Shown: in pieces, positions 6,651 through 12,770 of the stretch
Layout: each line of letters begins with the position of its first letter
Numbering within the stretch: the stretch's first letter is position 1
Assembly (NCBI GenBank): GCA_964565435.1
Contig: CAZMEY010000020.1
Span: forward strand, 1-12,770
Direction: 5' to 3'
Length of the DNA stretch: 12,770 nt
Origin: JAQTTT01 sp964565435
GTDB taxonomy: Archaea > Nanobdellota > Nanobdellia > Tiddalikarchaeales > Tiddalikarchaeaceae
The notes under the pieces: generated by a model
Database searches by the model: none
Seen by the model: only the letters and a program-made list of their open reading frames with translations
Told to the model about the DNA's origin: nothing
Translations under genes and position numbers: made by a program

Positions 6651-8045
6651 TTATTTTCTGTTGTATGATATTGTAAACGCCACTGCCTGGTCCATTAAAA
6701 AACCTGCTTTTATTATTGTGAAATTTTCAGAATTGAATATTTCAGAATAATCTGGCACGCTTTCAAACAAAGAGACAACAAGTGTATTGATATTTTTATT
6801 TTTTTCAAGCAAATAATATAAATCGCTGGAATTTTTTGGAAATTCAACCATTTGTCTATTTGAATCATAATTTATTTGTGGAGTGTTTCCTATTATTATA
6901 GCTTCTTTTGGTAGATAATTATCCAAAAATTCAGAAGCTTCCCTTACAGGAAAATAGCTTTCAGCTTTTGCAGATATTGATAAATTTGCCAATGTTATTG
7001 ATTGGTAGCTTATTATTGCGCACAAAACAGCAATGCAAACTATTTGGAAATTTTCTTTTTTTAATATTTTTCCAGCTGCAAAAAACATTCCATCAACAGC
7101 TATAAAAAAATAAAATGGGATTATTGGCAAAATATACCTGTCTTCCTTATGTGGGCTGGCAAAGCTATGCATCAATAAATATAAGGAAAAAAAAGATATT
7201 ATCAATATTTTTTTTGCATTTAATTTTGAATATTTTAAAAGCCCTATAATGAAAAATGGCAGCGAAACCAATCCATAAATATAAAATGAAGAGATATAAT
7301 AATGCCAAGGCTGGTTTAAGGCATGGCCGGAACTGAAAGTTAAAAAAGTTATTATTGAATAAAAAGGAAACTTTCCAATAGTTAAATCGTATATTAGCTG
7401 CGGAACAAACCCAATCAAAATTGAAGGAATCCATGCATAATCCCTAATTTTGCTTTTTGCCAATAAATTGTACAATATCAATGATGGAATGATTATTATT
7501 GATGTAAACCTTGTGCCGATTGCCAATCCAAAAAATATTCCGGAAAGTATTTTGCTTTTAATGTTTTTATCAAGGAAAAAATAAATGCCAAGCATCAAAA
7601 ACATGGCGCTGGGTATTTCTGTCAAAAACCTTATCTGGAAAAACATGAATAAAAAGCTTGTCTGCAAAAGCAATGCTGAAAAAAACGCAATTTTTGGTTT
7701 AGAAATTTTTTTTATAAGAATATAGCAGGAAAAAACGCATCCAATATTTATTAATATCAAGCATGCCCTCAAAAAACCTTCTTGCGAATTAAGCATCCCA
7801 AATAATGAAAGCATAAGGGGGTAAATAATAGCCCTCCCCTCCCATAATGAATGAGGCGTGCCTTCCAGCATATAATTTTTAAAACTTAAATAAGCAGCTT
7901 CATCCCACCAAACTGCTTTATTTGTATTAAAATAATAAATATTCAATGCAAAGCTTATAATCATTAATAAAATAAGTGGAAAATGTTTATAATTGATTAT
8001 TTTTTTTATATTAATATCTATTGATTCATCATTTTTTTTTCCCAT
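6651..8045 (-). CDS. GT-C family membrane glycosyltransferase (ArnT/PMT_2-like)
   Basis: A 464-residue polytopic membrane protein with roughly ten hydrophobic helices between residues 22 and 350, then a soluble tail of about 110 residues. The first extracytoplasmic loop has WWDEAAY with D48-E49, the acidic catalytic motif of GT-C enzymes that use lipid-phosphate-linked sugars. A second acid occurs in RFLTEIPS (E143). HKEDRYILPIIP (299-310) resembles the conserved His-Lys-Glu-x-Arg-Tyr element of the PMT_2/GT39 and GT22 groups. It would transfer a polyprenyl- or dolichyl-phosphate-bound sugar to a glycan, lipid or protein on the outer face of the membrane. It converges on the sugar-nucleotide block and diverges from a GtrA-like gene, whose products are known to flip the same kind of lipid-linked sugar. 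Acceptor and sugar are unknown. Confidence 0.87.
   Translation of the reverse strand: MGKKNDESIDINIKKIINYKHFPLILLMIISFALNIYYFNTNKAVWWDEAAYLSFKNYMLEGTPHSLWEGRAIIYPLMLSLFGMLNSQEGFLRACLILINIGCVFSCYILIKKISKPKIAFFSALLLQTSFLFMFFQIRFLTEIPSAMFLMLGIYFFLDKNIKSKILSGIFFGLAIGTRFTSIIIIPSLILYNLLAKSKIRDYAWIPSILIGFVPQLIYDLTIGKFPFYSIITFLTFSSGHALNQPWHYYISSFYIYGLVSLPFFIIGLLKYSKLNAKKILIISFFSLYLLMHSFASPHKEDRYILPIIPFYFFIAVDGMFFAAGKILKKENFQIVCIAVLCAIISYQSITLANLSISAKAESYFPVREASEFLDNYLPKEAIIIGNTPQINYDSNRQMVEFPKNSSDLYYLLEKNKNINTLVVSLFESVPDYSEIFNSENFTIIKAGFLMDQAVAFTISYNRK
6791..6806 (+). terminator. Possible T-rich terminator for the sugar-nucleotide operon
   Basis: A plus-strand run TATTTTTATTTTTTTC lies about 140 bases past the stop at 6649, inside the opposing gene. 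T-tracts can stop archaeal polymerase, but no supporting hairpin was seen. Confidence 0.25.
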
Positions 8046-8068
8046 ATAAAATTTTAATAGATTTGAGC

Positions 8069-8088
8069 ATTAAAAAGCTTTTTTAAAA
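8069..8088. promoter_or_regulatory. Overlapping divergent TATA-like boxes on one near-palindrome
   Basis: The core AAAAAGCTTTTT (8072-8083) is a perfect 12-base palindrome. Read on the minus strand, TTTTTAAT (8076-8069) is centred about 27 bases before the glycosyltransferase ATG at 8045. Read on the plus strand, TTTTTAAAA (8080-8088) is centred about 26 bases before the GtrA ATG at 8110. One symmetric element could therefore serve both promoters. Confidence 0.5.
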
Positions 8089-8109
8089 CAATGCGCAGTA
8101 TTTATTTTT

Positions 8110-8502
8110 ATGCAAAAATTGCCTAAAAGTTTCATGAAATATTTTATAGTGGGAGCAATGGCTTTTGCAATGGATTACTCCTTAAGTATGGTTTTTTTTG
8201 CATTATTGAATTTCACAGAAGTTGCGTCAAATGCTTTATCAGTAATCATAGTATCAATAATAAAATTCTTCATAAACAAAAAATTCACTTTCAATTATGC
8301 AAGCAAAAGGGCAAAGGAACAGCTATTGATGTCTTTTGTAGTTCTTGGATTTTATGCAATATTCACAAGCACGCTTGTTTATTTGTTCTCAAATATTTTG
8401 GGAATAGAGTTTTATATAACTAAGATAATAGTTGTATTCCTAGGAGTATCCGTTAATTATTACCTTGACAAGAATTTAACATTCAATAAGAGGTTTGACT
8501 AA
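8110..8502 (+). CDS. GtrA-like family membrane protein
   Basis: A 130-residue protein with four membrane helices at about 10-30, 36-53, 72-94 and 98-117, the size and layout of the GtrA family. Between helices 2 and 3 it has NKKFTF, and near the C-terminus NYYLDKNLTFN; this pair of short Asn/Lys-Phe-Thr-Phe repeats is characteristic of the family. GtrA proteins are thought to move polyprenyl-phosphate-linked monosaccharides across the membrane for surface-glycan assembly. Its divergent partner is a GT-C glycosyltransferase that would use such a lipid-linked sugar, which strengthens the call. Three bases separate its stop from the next gene, so it is co-transcribed with a tRNA methyltransferase, apparently an unrelated job. 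Confidence 0.88.
   Translation: MQKLPKSFMKYFIVGAMAFAMDYSLSMVFFALLNFTEVASNALSVIIVSIIKFFINKKFTFNYASKRAKEQLLMSFVVLGFYAIFTSTLVYLFSNILGIEFYITKIIVVFLGVSVNYYLDKNLTFNKRFD
8490..8494 (+). promoter_or_regulatory. Ribosome binding site for the Trm5-like gene
   Basis: GAGGT at the end of the GtrA-like gene is 11 bases before the ATG at 8506. With a three-base intergenic gap and no TATA-like box at the right distance, it supports co-transcription. Confidence 0.4.
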
Positions 8503-8505
8503 AAA

Positions 8506-9306
8506 ATGAATCTGAAAGAATTAATGAAAGGGGAATTGTCAGAAAATGAGCTATTATTATTGAAAAGGAGCTTTGACCAGATTGGAAACATTGCCCAACT
8601 GGAAATACCAAAGCAGCTTGAATCAAAGGAAAAAATAATCGCTCAAAAAATACTTGATTCCTACAAAAATATAAAGACTGTTGTAAAAAAAGAGGATATC
8701 ACTTTAGGGGAATACAGGATTAGGCCAGTCAAGATTTTGTCAGGTGAAAAGACAACTGAAACTTTGCATAAAGAGAATGGGATTTATTTAAGTCTGGATT
8801 TGAACAAGGTTTTTTTCACACCAAGATTATCAGGGGAGAGATTAAGGGTTTTGTCGCTGATAAAAAAAGGCGATTTTGTGGCTGATTTATTTTGCGGAGT
8901 GGGGCCTTATGCAGTATTAATTGCAAAATTTTCCAAGGCAAAAAAAGTATTGGCCAATGATTTGAACCCTGACGCATACAGCTATCTTGCAATGAATGCC
9001 AAGAAAAACAAGGTTGGGCCAAATATTGAACTGTCAAATAAGGATGCAAGGGATTACCATAAATTAAATGCGGATAAAGTGATAATGAACATCCCAAAAT
9101 TTTCCGAATCATTCCTTAAATGCGCGTTTGACAACTGCAAAGTTGGAGGAAGGGTTTTTTATTATTGCTTTGCAAGCGACAAAGAATTGAAAGATAGGAT
9201 AAGTGAAATCAAGGCAGCCGGCAGGTGTAGGATATTGAAAAAAACTAAATGCGGAGATATTGGGCCAGGCACTTACAGGTGGTGCATTGATTTTAAAAAA
9301 CTATAA
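8506..9306 (+). CDS. trm5: Trm5-family tRNA (guanine-N1) methyltransferase
   Basis: A 266-residue class I SAM-dependent methyltransferase. The SAM-binding loop is DLFCGVGPY (127-135), the acidic strand-2 motif is NDLNP (151-155), and the catalytic-site MNIP is at 194-197, matching the MN-[LI]-P motif of Trm5. Upstream, FFTPRLSGER (103-112) matches the conserved PRxxxER element of this family. Trm5 methylates G37 next to the anticodon, which prevents frameshifting; some archaeal relatives act on the wyosine pathway (Trm5a) or are TYW2-like aminocarboxypropyl transferases. About 100 residues precede the core and no extra N-terminal D1 domain is evident, so assignment to a subtype is open. The gene follows the GtrA gene by three bases; a TATA-like box for the next gene overlaps its last codons. 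Confidence 0.88.
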   Translation: MNLKELMKGELSENELLLLKRSFDQIGNIAQLEIPKQLESKEKIIAQKILDSYKNIKTVVKKEDITLGEYRIRPVKILSGEKTTETLHKENGIYLSLDLNKVFFTPRLSGERLRVLSLIKKGDFVADLFCGVGPYAVLIAKFSKAKKVLANDLNPDAYSYLAMNAKKNKVGPNIELSNKDARDYHKLNADKVIMNIPKFSESFLKCAFDNCKVGGRVFYYCFASDKELKDRISEIKAAGRCRILKKTKCGDIGPGTYRWCIDFKKL

Positions 9307-9309
9307 AAA
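9302..9309 (+). promoter_or_regulatory. TATA-like box for AMP phosphorylase
   Basis: TATAAAAA spans the stop codon of the Trm5-like gene and is centred about 30 bases before the ATG at 9336. No Shine-Dalgarno site precedes that ATG at a workable distance, consistent with a near-leaderless mRNA. Confidence 0.5.
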
Positions 9310-9335
9310 TGAGGAATTACTAATCATTTCTTGCT

Positions 9336-10835
9336 ATGACAAAAATTTCCCTTAAAGTTAAAATGCTTCACATTGAAACAGGGGGGATAAATATTGTTGT
9401 TCTCAACTCTGAGCAAGCTAAGGATTTGGATTTCAAGCATTTGGACAGAATCAGGGTTATTAACCATAAAAAAGACTTGATTTGCAGCGTTGACATATCA
9501 AAAGCTGCTGTCAAAAAAGGCGAGCTGGGATTGTTTGTTGAACCTGAAATTAAGCTTGAATTAAAAGACGGGGATGAAGTAATGATTGAAGGAGTTCCAA
9601 AGCCAAAAGGGCTTGCTGCAATAAGGAACAAATTGGAAGGAAAAGAGCTTAACAGGGAAGAGCTGTTTGACATAACAAAAAATATTGTTGATGATGCGCT
9701 ATCTGAAGTTGAGCTGACAGCATTCATAACAGCATCCTACTGCAAAGGCTTGAGCTTTGAAGAGATTTACAATCTTACTGATGCAATGGTTAAAACAGGC
9801 GAAGTCCTGGATTTTGGCAAAATGCCAGTCTTTGACAAGCATAGCATTGGAGGAGTGCCGGGAAACAGGACAACAATGATTATAATACCAATAGTTGCAA
9901 GCCAGGGAATAAAGATTCCTAAAACCTCTTCAAGGGCAATAACAAGCCCCTCAGGAACAGCAGACACTGTTGAAGTGCTTTGCCCAGTCACTTTGCCTAA
10001 AGAAAAAATTAAAGCAATAGTCAATAAATATCATGGATGCATGGTCTGGGGAGGGAGCTTTAATTTGGCTCCCGCTGATGATAAAATAATCAAGGTTGAG
10101 AAGCCGTTAAGCATTGACGCTGAAGGCCAAATGCTTGCAAGCATAATGGCTAAAAAAATCAGCGTTGGCTCAAACCATATAGTCATTGATTTGCCAATAG
10201 GCCCGGGAACAAAGCTTCCAACCCATGAAAAAGCTGAGCATTTGAATGAGATGTTCAAAATATTAGGAAAAAAATTAGGGGTAAAGGTTGAATGCATTGA
10301 AAGCAACGGAAGCCAGCCATGCGGAAACGGGGTTGGCCCAGCTTTGGAAGCAATTGATGTATTGAAAATATTGACTAATGACAATTCCCAGCCAAAGGAT
10401 TTGCGCGAAAAAAGCCTTATGTTTGCAGCTAAAATACTTGAAATGGCAGGGAAAGCCCCTAAAGGAAAAGGGTATAATCTTGCCCAAAAAATACTTTCAA
10501 GCGGAGAAGCCTATGAGCATTTCAAGAAAATAATCAAAGCCCAGGGGGGAAACCCCAACATAAAAATCTCTGACATAAAAGTCGGAAAATTCATCTATGA
10601 ATGCAAATCAAAAGAAAACGGGATAATAACAATGATTAACAATAAGGCAATATCCGACATTGCCAGGGCTGCAGGAGCCCCTTACAATCAAGGTGCAGGA
10701 ACATATGTCAAATCCAAATTATCTGACAAGATATGCGCTGGCGAAACATTGATGACAATATACTCGGAATCAAGGGAAAAATTGCTTAGAGCAGTTGAAG
10801 TGATGAATGGCAAGAAAATATTCACAATACAATAA
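9336..10835 (+). CDS. deoA: AMP phosphorylase (archaeal thymidine-phosphorylase family)
   Basis: A 499-residue protein, the normal length for archaeal AMP phosphorylase. It has the family's extra N-terminal domain of about 85 residues, then the phosphorylase core. DKHSIGGVPGNRTT (167-180) and KTSSRAITSPSGTAD (196-210) form the phosphate and nucleotide site; D261 in SIDAEGQML is near the residue reported as a catalytic acid in the Thermococcus enzyme. The reaction is AMP plus phosphate to adenine plus ribose-1,5-bisphosphate. In archaea the product is isomerised to ribulose-1,5-bisphosphate and used by type II/III or III RuBisCO, a nucleotide-salvage route found in many DPANN genomes. The isomerase and RuBisCO are not in this window. 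It has its own TATA-like box and appears to be monocistronic, as another TATA-like box follows directly. Confidence 0.95.
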   Translation: MTKISLKVKMLHIETGGINIVVLNSEQAKDLDFKHLDRIRVINHKKDLICSVDISKAAVKKGELGLFVEPEIKLELKDGDEVMIEGVPKPKGLAAIRNKLEGKELNREELFDITKNIVDDALSEVELTAFITASYCKGLSFEEIYNLTDAMVKTGEVLDFGKMPVFDKHSIGGVPGNRTTMIIIPIVASQGIKIPKTSSRAITSPSGTADTVEVLCPVTLPKEKIKAIVNKYHGCMVWGGSFNLAPADDKIIKVEKPLSIDAEGQMLASIMAKKISVGSNHIVIDLPIGPGTKLPTHEKAEHLNEMFKILGKKLGVKVECIESNGSQPCGNGVGPALEAIDVLKILTNDNSQPKDLREKSLMFAAKILEMAGKAPKGKGYNLAQKILSSGEAYEHFKKIIKAQGGNPNIKISDIKVGKFIYECKSKENGIITMINNKAISDIARAAGAPYNQGAGTYVKSKLSDKICAGETLMTIYSESREKLLRAVEVMNGKKIFTIQ

Positions 10836-10836
10836 T

Positions 10837-10846
10837 TTTTTAAATA
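10837..10846 (+). promoter_or_regulatory. TATA-like box for the 153-residue protein
   Basis: TTTTTAAATA directly follows the AMP phosphorylase stop and is centred about 26 bases before the ATG at 10869. It supports that start over the in-frame ATG at 10920, and the same T-run could also terminate the upstream transcript. Confidence 0.6.
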
Positions 10847-10868
10847 GAATATTTTTTGTTCTTTTTTA

Positions 10869-11330
10869 ATGAATGCTAAATATTCAATCAATGTGCATAA
10901 GAACAAATCCGGTTTTTTAATGGATAAATATAATATTGAAAAGCAATTAAACCCTGCTGTTGCCATTGAAAATATTAATGAGCCATTTACAGCATATGAT
11001 TTTGAAAAATTAGGCGATTTTCCAACGCAATACCTTGCAGGAATGCTTTTCACCTCATTAAAAAACAAGGGTATAAAAGTATTTCATTATTCTGATTGCC
11101 GCATTGACAATAATTCTATCCAAAAGGTTTTAATTGATTATTTAACAGCCTTGCCTGAAAATATAATGATTAACATGGAATCCGCTTATGAGCTTTCTGG
11201 AGGAATAAAGGGCATGCTTGAAAAAACATCCTTCTTTAAGGAAGAAAATGAATCAATCATAATGGATGAATCATTAATTGGCATTCTGCTAAAAAACAAC
11301 TATATAGCCAATGCAGAAAGTGGATATTAA
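10869..11330 (+). CDS. Uncharacterised soluble protein, 153 residues
   Basis: I do not recognise this protein. It has no signal peptide or membrane segment. A middle region (about 45-100, including FEKLGDFPTQYLAGMLFT, then a GIKVFHYSDC strand) looks like alternating helices and strands, so a small folded alpha/beta domain is likely. One cysteine (C78) is present and no metal-binding or nucleotide-binding motif is obvious. A good TATA-like box 26 bases upstream, neighbour-like codon use and an uninterrupted frame argue for a real gene starting at 10869. It sits alone between AMP phosphorylase and eS17, each with its own promoter, so context gives no function. A lineage-restricted protein is the best description. 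Confidence 0.8.
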   Translation: MNAKYSINVHKNKSGFLMDKYNIEKQLNPAVAIENINEPFTAYDFEKLGDFPTQYLAGMLFTSLKNKGIKVFHYSDCRIDNNSIQKVLIDYLTALPENIMINMESAYELSGGIKGMLEKTSFFKEENESIIMDESLIGILLKNNYIANAESGY

Positions 11331-11339
11331 TAGCAAAGC

Positions 11340-11348
11340 TTTTAAAAT
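11340..11348 (+). promoter_or_regulatory. TATA-like box for eS17
   Basis: TTTTAAAAT is centred about 28 bases before the ATG at 11372, giving a leaderless or very short-leader mRNA. Confidence 0.5.
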
Positions 11349-11371
11349 GCCTCTTTAATAATTTAGTATTT

Positions 11372-11578
11372 ATGGGAAGAGTCAGAAACGCTTTCATTAA
11401 AAGAAACGCTGAAAAAATAATAGAAAAACACCCTGAAGGATGGAGCAAAAAGTTTGAAGAAAACAAGGAAGCCTTGAAAACAAGGGCTGATTTTGCGAGC
11501 AAAAAGATAAGGAACAGGGTTGCAGGCTTTTTGACATCTGTTAAAAAGAAAGGAAAAAGCTTAAAGAAAGTTGAGTAA
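11372..11578 (+). CDS. rps17e: Ribosomal protein eS17
   Basis: A 68-residue basic protein that begins MGRVRNAFIKRNAEKIIEK and contains ASKKIRNRVAGFLT (42-55), both diagnostic of the archaeal/eukaryotic small-subunit protein eS17 (S17e), which is usually 60-70 residues in archaea. It binds the head of the small ribosomal subunit and has no bacterial counterpart, so it fixes the domain of this genome. The lysine-rich C-terminal tail (KKKGKSLKKVE) is slightly longer than in many archaeal forms. It has its own TATA-like box and no partner gene in the same operon within the window. Confidence 0.96.
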   Translation: MGRVRNAFIKRNAEKIIEKHPEGWSKKFEENKEALKTRADFASKKIRNRVAGFLTSVKKKGKSLKKVE

Positions 11579-11610
11579 AATAATAATAATTCTGCCAATA
11601 GATGCCAAGT

Positions 11611-11620
11611 TTTTTAATTA
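11611..11620 (+). promoter_or_regulatory. TATA-like box for the permease
   Basis: TTTTTAATTA is centred about 26 bases before the ATG at 11642, again indicating a leaderless mRNA. Confidence 0.45.
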
Positions 11621-11641
11621 ATCCATAAATATTTTATCATT

Positions 11642-12520
11642 ATGCTACTTGATGATTTTTTCATGCTCATGCTTGCCATATTTTCAAGAATATGGGCTCC
11701 GCTCTTGGCAGGCCTGATGATAAATTTTTTGATAGAGCTGGCCTTGCCAAAAAAAAATGTTTTTAAAGGTTTTGAAAAAAAAGACTTTTTCACAATAATA
11801 AAGGCATCAGTCACAGGATTCATTCTAAGCTCGCTTTCTTTTGGAGTTATACCTGCAATAGTTGCGCTTAAAAAAAAAGGGGCATCAGTGCCGGCAATTG
11901 CGGCAATGATTGCCTTCACGCCATGGTCAGGTGCGGCTGGACTATTGATAACAATCTCATATGTTGGACTTGAAAACGCATTAATGCTCTTTGGATTCTC
12001 ATTTTTACTCTCAATAATAGTGGGAGTCATGTTTTCAATATTGGAAAAAATAAAATGGCTTGTAAAGACAAATGAAGCAATCAGCCCAAAATATCTGAAA
12101 GAAAACAATTACGCAGGCTTTGAAAAATATGTATCCAAAAGAAGGGGCATTAAAGAGATAATATTTTCATCAACAGGAATGATAAAAAATGTGATAATAG
12201 CAATGCTTGTCGCCTCATTCTTCCAACTGTTTGCCCCAACTGAAATCTTTACCCAATTCTCAGCTCAGCATTCATCACTTTACGCAATTCCCTTAGCGAC
12301 CCTGATTGAAATAATAGGGGAGGGATTCAGCGTTTTTGCAGGGGAGCTTTACATTCTTGGAGCCAACTTGGGGGCAGTTTTTGCAATAATCTCTGCAGGA
12401 GTAATCACTGACATAAACGAATTAAGCATGCTTGCAAAAATCTTCTCCAAAAGGTCAGCAACCCTTTATTTAATAATAAGCTTGTCATTGGTGATACTAT
12501 TTTCATCATTAATGGCTTGA
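11642..12520 (+). CDS. ArsP/YraQ-type (DUF318) membrane permease lacking the usual cysteines
   Basis: A 292-residue membrane protein with about eight helices in two halves joined by a charged cytoplasmic stretch (about 134-170). The first half has SFGVIPAIVALKKKGAS (66-82), then AFTPWSG (91-97) and a glycine-rich helix. The second has EIIGEGFSVFAGELYILGA (203-221) followed by a small-residue helix. This duplicated proline/glycine-rich hairpin, with Gly-Ala-Ser after a basic turn, fits the ArsP/YraQ permease family, some of whose members export organic arsenicals. In those the first hairpin normally has cysteine before Gly-Val-x-Pro, and the second is cysteine-containing; here serine, phenylalanine and glutamate occupy these places, so thiol-metal export is unlikely. 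Substrate unknown. It has its own TATA-like box and no regulator or metal-resistance gene nearby. Confidence 0.72.
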   Translation: MLLDDFFMLMLAIFSRIWAPLLAGLMINFLIELALPKKNVFKGFEKKDFFTIIKASVTGFILSSLSFGVIPAIVALKKKGASVPAIAAMIAFTPWSGAAGLLITISYVGLENALMLFGFSFLLSIIVGVMFSILEKIKWLVKTNEAISPKYLKENNYAGFEKYVSKRRGIKEIIFSSTGMIKNVIIAMLVASFFQLFAPTEIFTQFSAQHSSLYAIPLATLIEIIGEGFSVFAGELYILGANLGAVFAIISAGVITDINELSMLAKIFSKRSATLYLIISLSLVILFSSLMA

Positions 12521-12540
12521 AATAAAGGGGCTTCAGGCAA

Positions 12541-12550
12541 AATATAAAAA
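12541..12550 (+). promoter_or_regulatory. TATA-like box for the small membrane protein
   Basis: AATATAAAAA is centred about 27 bases before the ATG at 12573, matching the spacing of the other promoters in the window. Confidence 0.5.
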
Positions 12551-12572
12551 CATTCAGCAATATTATCTATTT

Positions 12573-12770
12573 ATGAAAATCCAATTAATAACCATTTTGG
12601 CATTAATTTTTGGAATATATGTATTTATTGCAAAGCCCTTTGAAAGCAATAATGCATTAATTGGAGCAGTGATTGCAATATTAGCATGCGTTATTGGAGG
12701 GGCAGTCCTTTCAATCAAAAAAAGATACATTTGGGGCTGCAGGGATTTGAACCCCGATTTGCTGGTTTCT
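12573..12770 (+). CDS. Small two-helix membrane protein, 3' end outside window
   Basis: The frame from the ATG at 12573 is open for 66 codons to the window edge. It encodes a hydrophobic helix (MKIQLITILALIFGIYVFIA), a short polar loop (KPFESNN), a second helix rich in Ala, Ile and Gly (about 29-49) and then basic SIKKR. Proteins of this size usually stop soon after such a tail. Here the frame instead continues antisense through a tRNA 3' end, giving an unlikely tail (WGCRDLNPD). A good TATA-like box supports the start. Either the true stop lies inside or just past the tRNA, or the stop has been lost. No family was recognised. Confidence 0.6.
   Translation, partial: MKIQLITILALIFGIYVFIAKPFESNNALIGAVIAILACVIGGAVLSIKKRYIWGCRDLNPDLLVS
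12732..12770 (-). tRNA. tRNA, 3' portion only (isotype not readable)
   Basis: On the minus strand the T arm is CGGGG-TTCAAAT-CCCTG (12756-12740), with the invariant TTC and a five-pair stem (one G-T). It is followed by the acceptor strand CAGCCCC (12739-12733) and discriminator A (12732). CCA is not encoded, as is common in archaea. The 5' half and anticodon lie beyond the window. The visible bases before the T arm do not fit a normal short variable loop with a sensible class I anticodon, so a long-variable-arm tRNA (Leu or Ser) or an intron-containing gene is possible. Confidence 0.85.

Noticed and set aside
9309..9323. Tiny frame ATG-AGG-AAT-TAC-stop before AMP phosphorylase as an upstream minigene
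   Set aside because: Four codons lying upstream of the likely transcript start; nothing supports its translation.
10920..11330. Alternative shorter start of the unknown protein at 10920
   Set aside because: The TATA-like box spacing fits 10869, and no ribosome-binding site precedes 10920.
11614..12108. Minus-strand open frame of 164 codons over the eS17-permease gap and permease
   Set aside because: It is antisense to the permease, whose helices and promoter are well supported.
1..12770. CRISPR array, insertion sequence, integrase or attachment site
   Set aside because: No regularly spaced repeats, transposase-like proteins or terminal inverted repeats were found; the partial tRNA at the right edge has no recognisable repeat of its 3' end elsewhere in the window.

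Overview
The window looks like a piece of the chromosome of an AT-rich archaeon, most likely a small-genome DPANN lineage of the Woesearchaeota/Pacearchaeota kind. The lineage is an inference; the domain is well supported. The archaeal markers are ribosomal protein eS17, a Trm5-family tRNA methyltransferase and an archaeal AMP phosphorylase. In addition, almost every gene that starts a transcription unit has a TATA-like box centred about 24-30 bases before its ATG, leaving no room for a 5' leader.

Layout. (1) 1-1742, minus strand: two overlapping extended-SDR nucleotide-sugar epimerases of the CDP-paratose-2-epimerase-like type; the second runs off the window start. (2) A 100-base divergent intergenic region with two TATA boxes and a perfect 7-1-7 inverted repeat. 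(3) 1843-6649, plus strand: a mirrored four-gene sugar-nucleotide block in the order nucleotidyltransferase, phosphohexomutase, phosphohexomutase, nucleotidyltransferase. Each nucleotidyltransferase/mutase pair overlaps by ATGA. (4) 6651-8045, minus strand: a GT-C membrane glycosyltransferase, ending one base from the previous block. (5) 8110-9306, plus strand, divergent from it: a GtrA-type small membrane protein followed by a Trm5-like methyltransferase. (6) 9336-12520, plus strand: AMP phosphorylase, an unrecognised 153-residue protein, eS17 and an ArsP/YraQ-type permease, each with its own TATA-like box. (7) The right edge has the start of a small two-helix membrane protein running antisense into the 3' end of a tRNA gene.

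Genes at 1-8502 form a plausible surface-glycan pathway. Hexose-6-phosphate is isomerised by the mutases, activated by the nucleotidyltransferases and edited by the SDR epimerases. The sugar is flipped on a lipid carrier by GtrA and transferred outside the membrane by the GT-C enzyme. The specific sugars cannot be read from the sequence.

The most interesting point is the nucleotidyltransferase at 1843-2688. It carries an N-terminal ribbon-helix-helix DNA-binding domain and lacks the second acidic metal ligand usual in its catalytic family. The palindrome sits directly before it, and a third copy of the half-site lies in the equivalent place of the divergent epimerase promoter. This suggests a one-protein sugar-nucleotide sensor and repressor controlling both sides of the locus. 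No CRISPR array, insertion sequence or integrase was seen, and no stretch over 300 bases lacks a gene.
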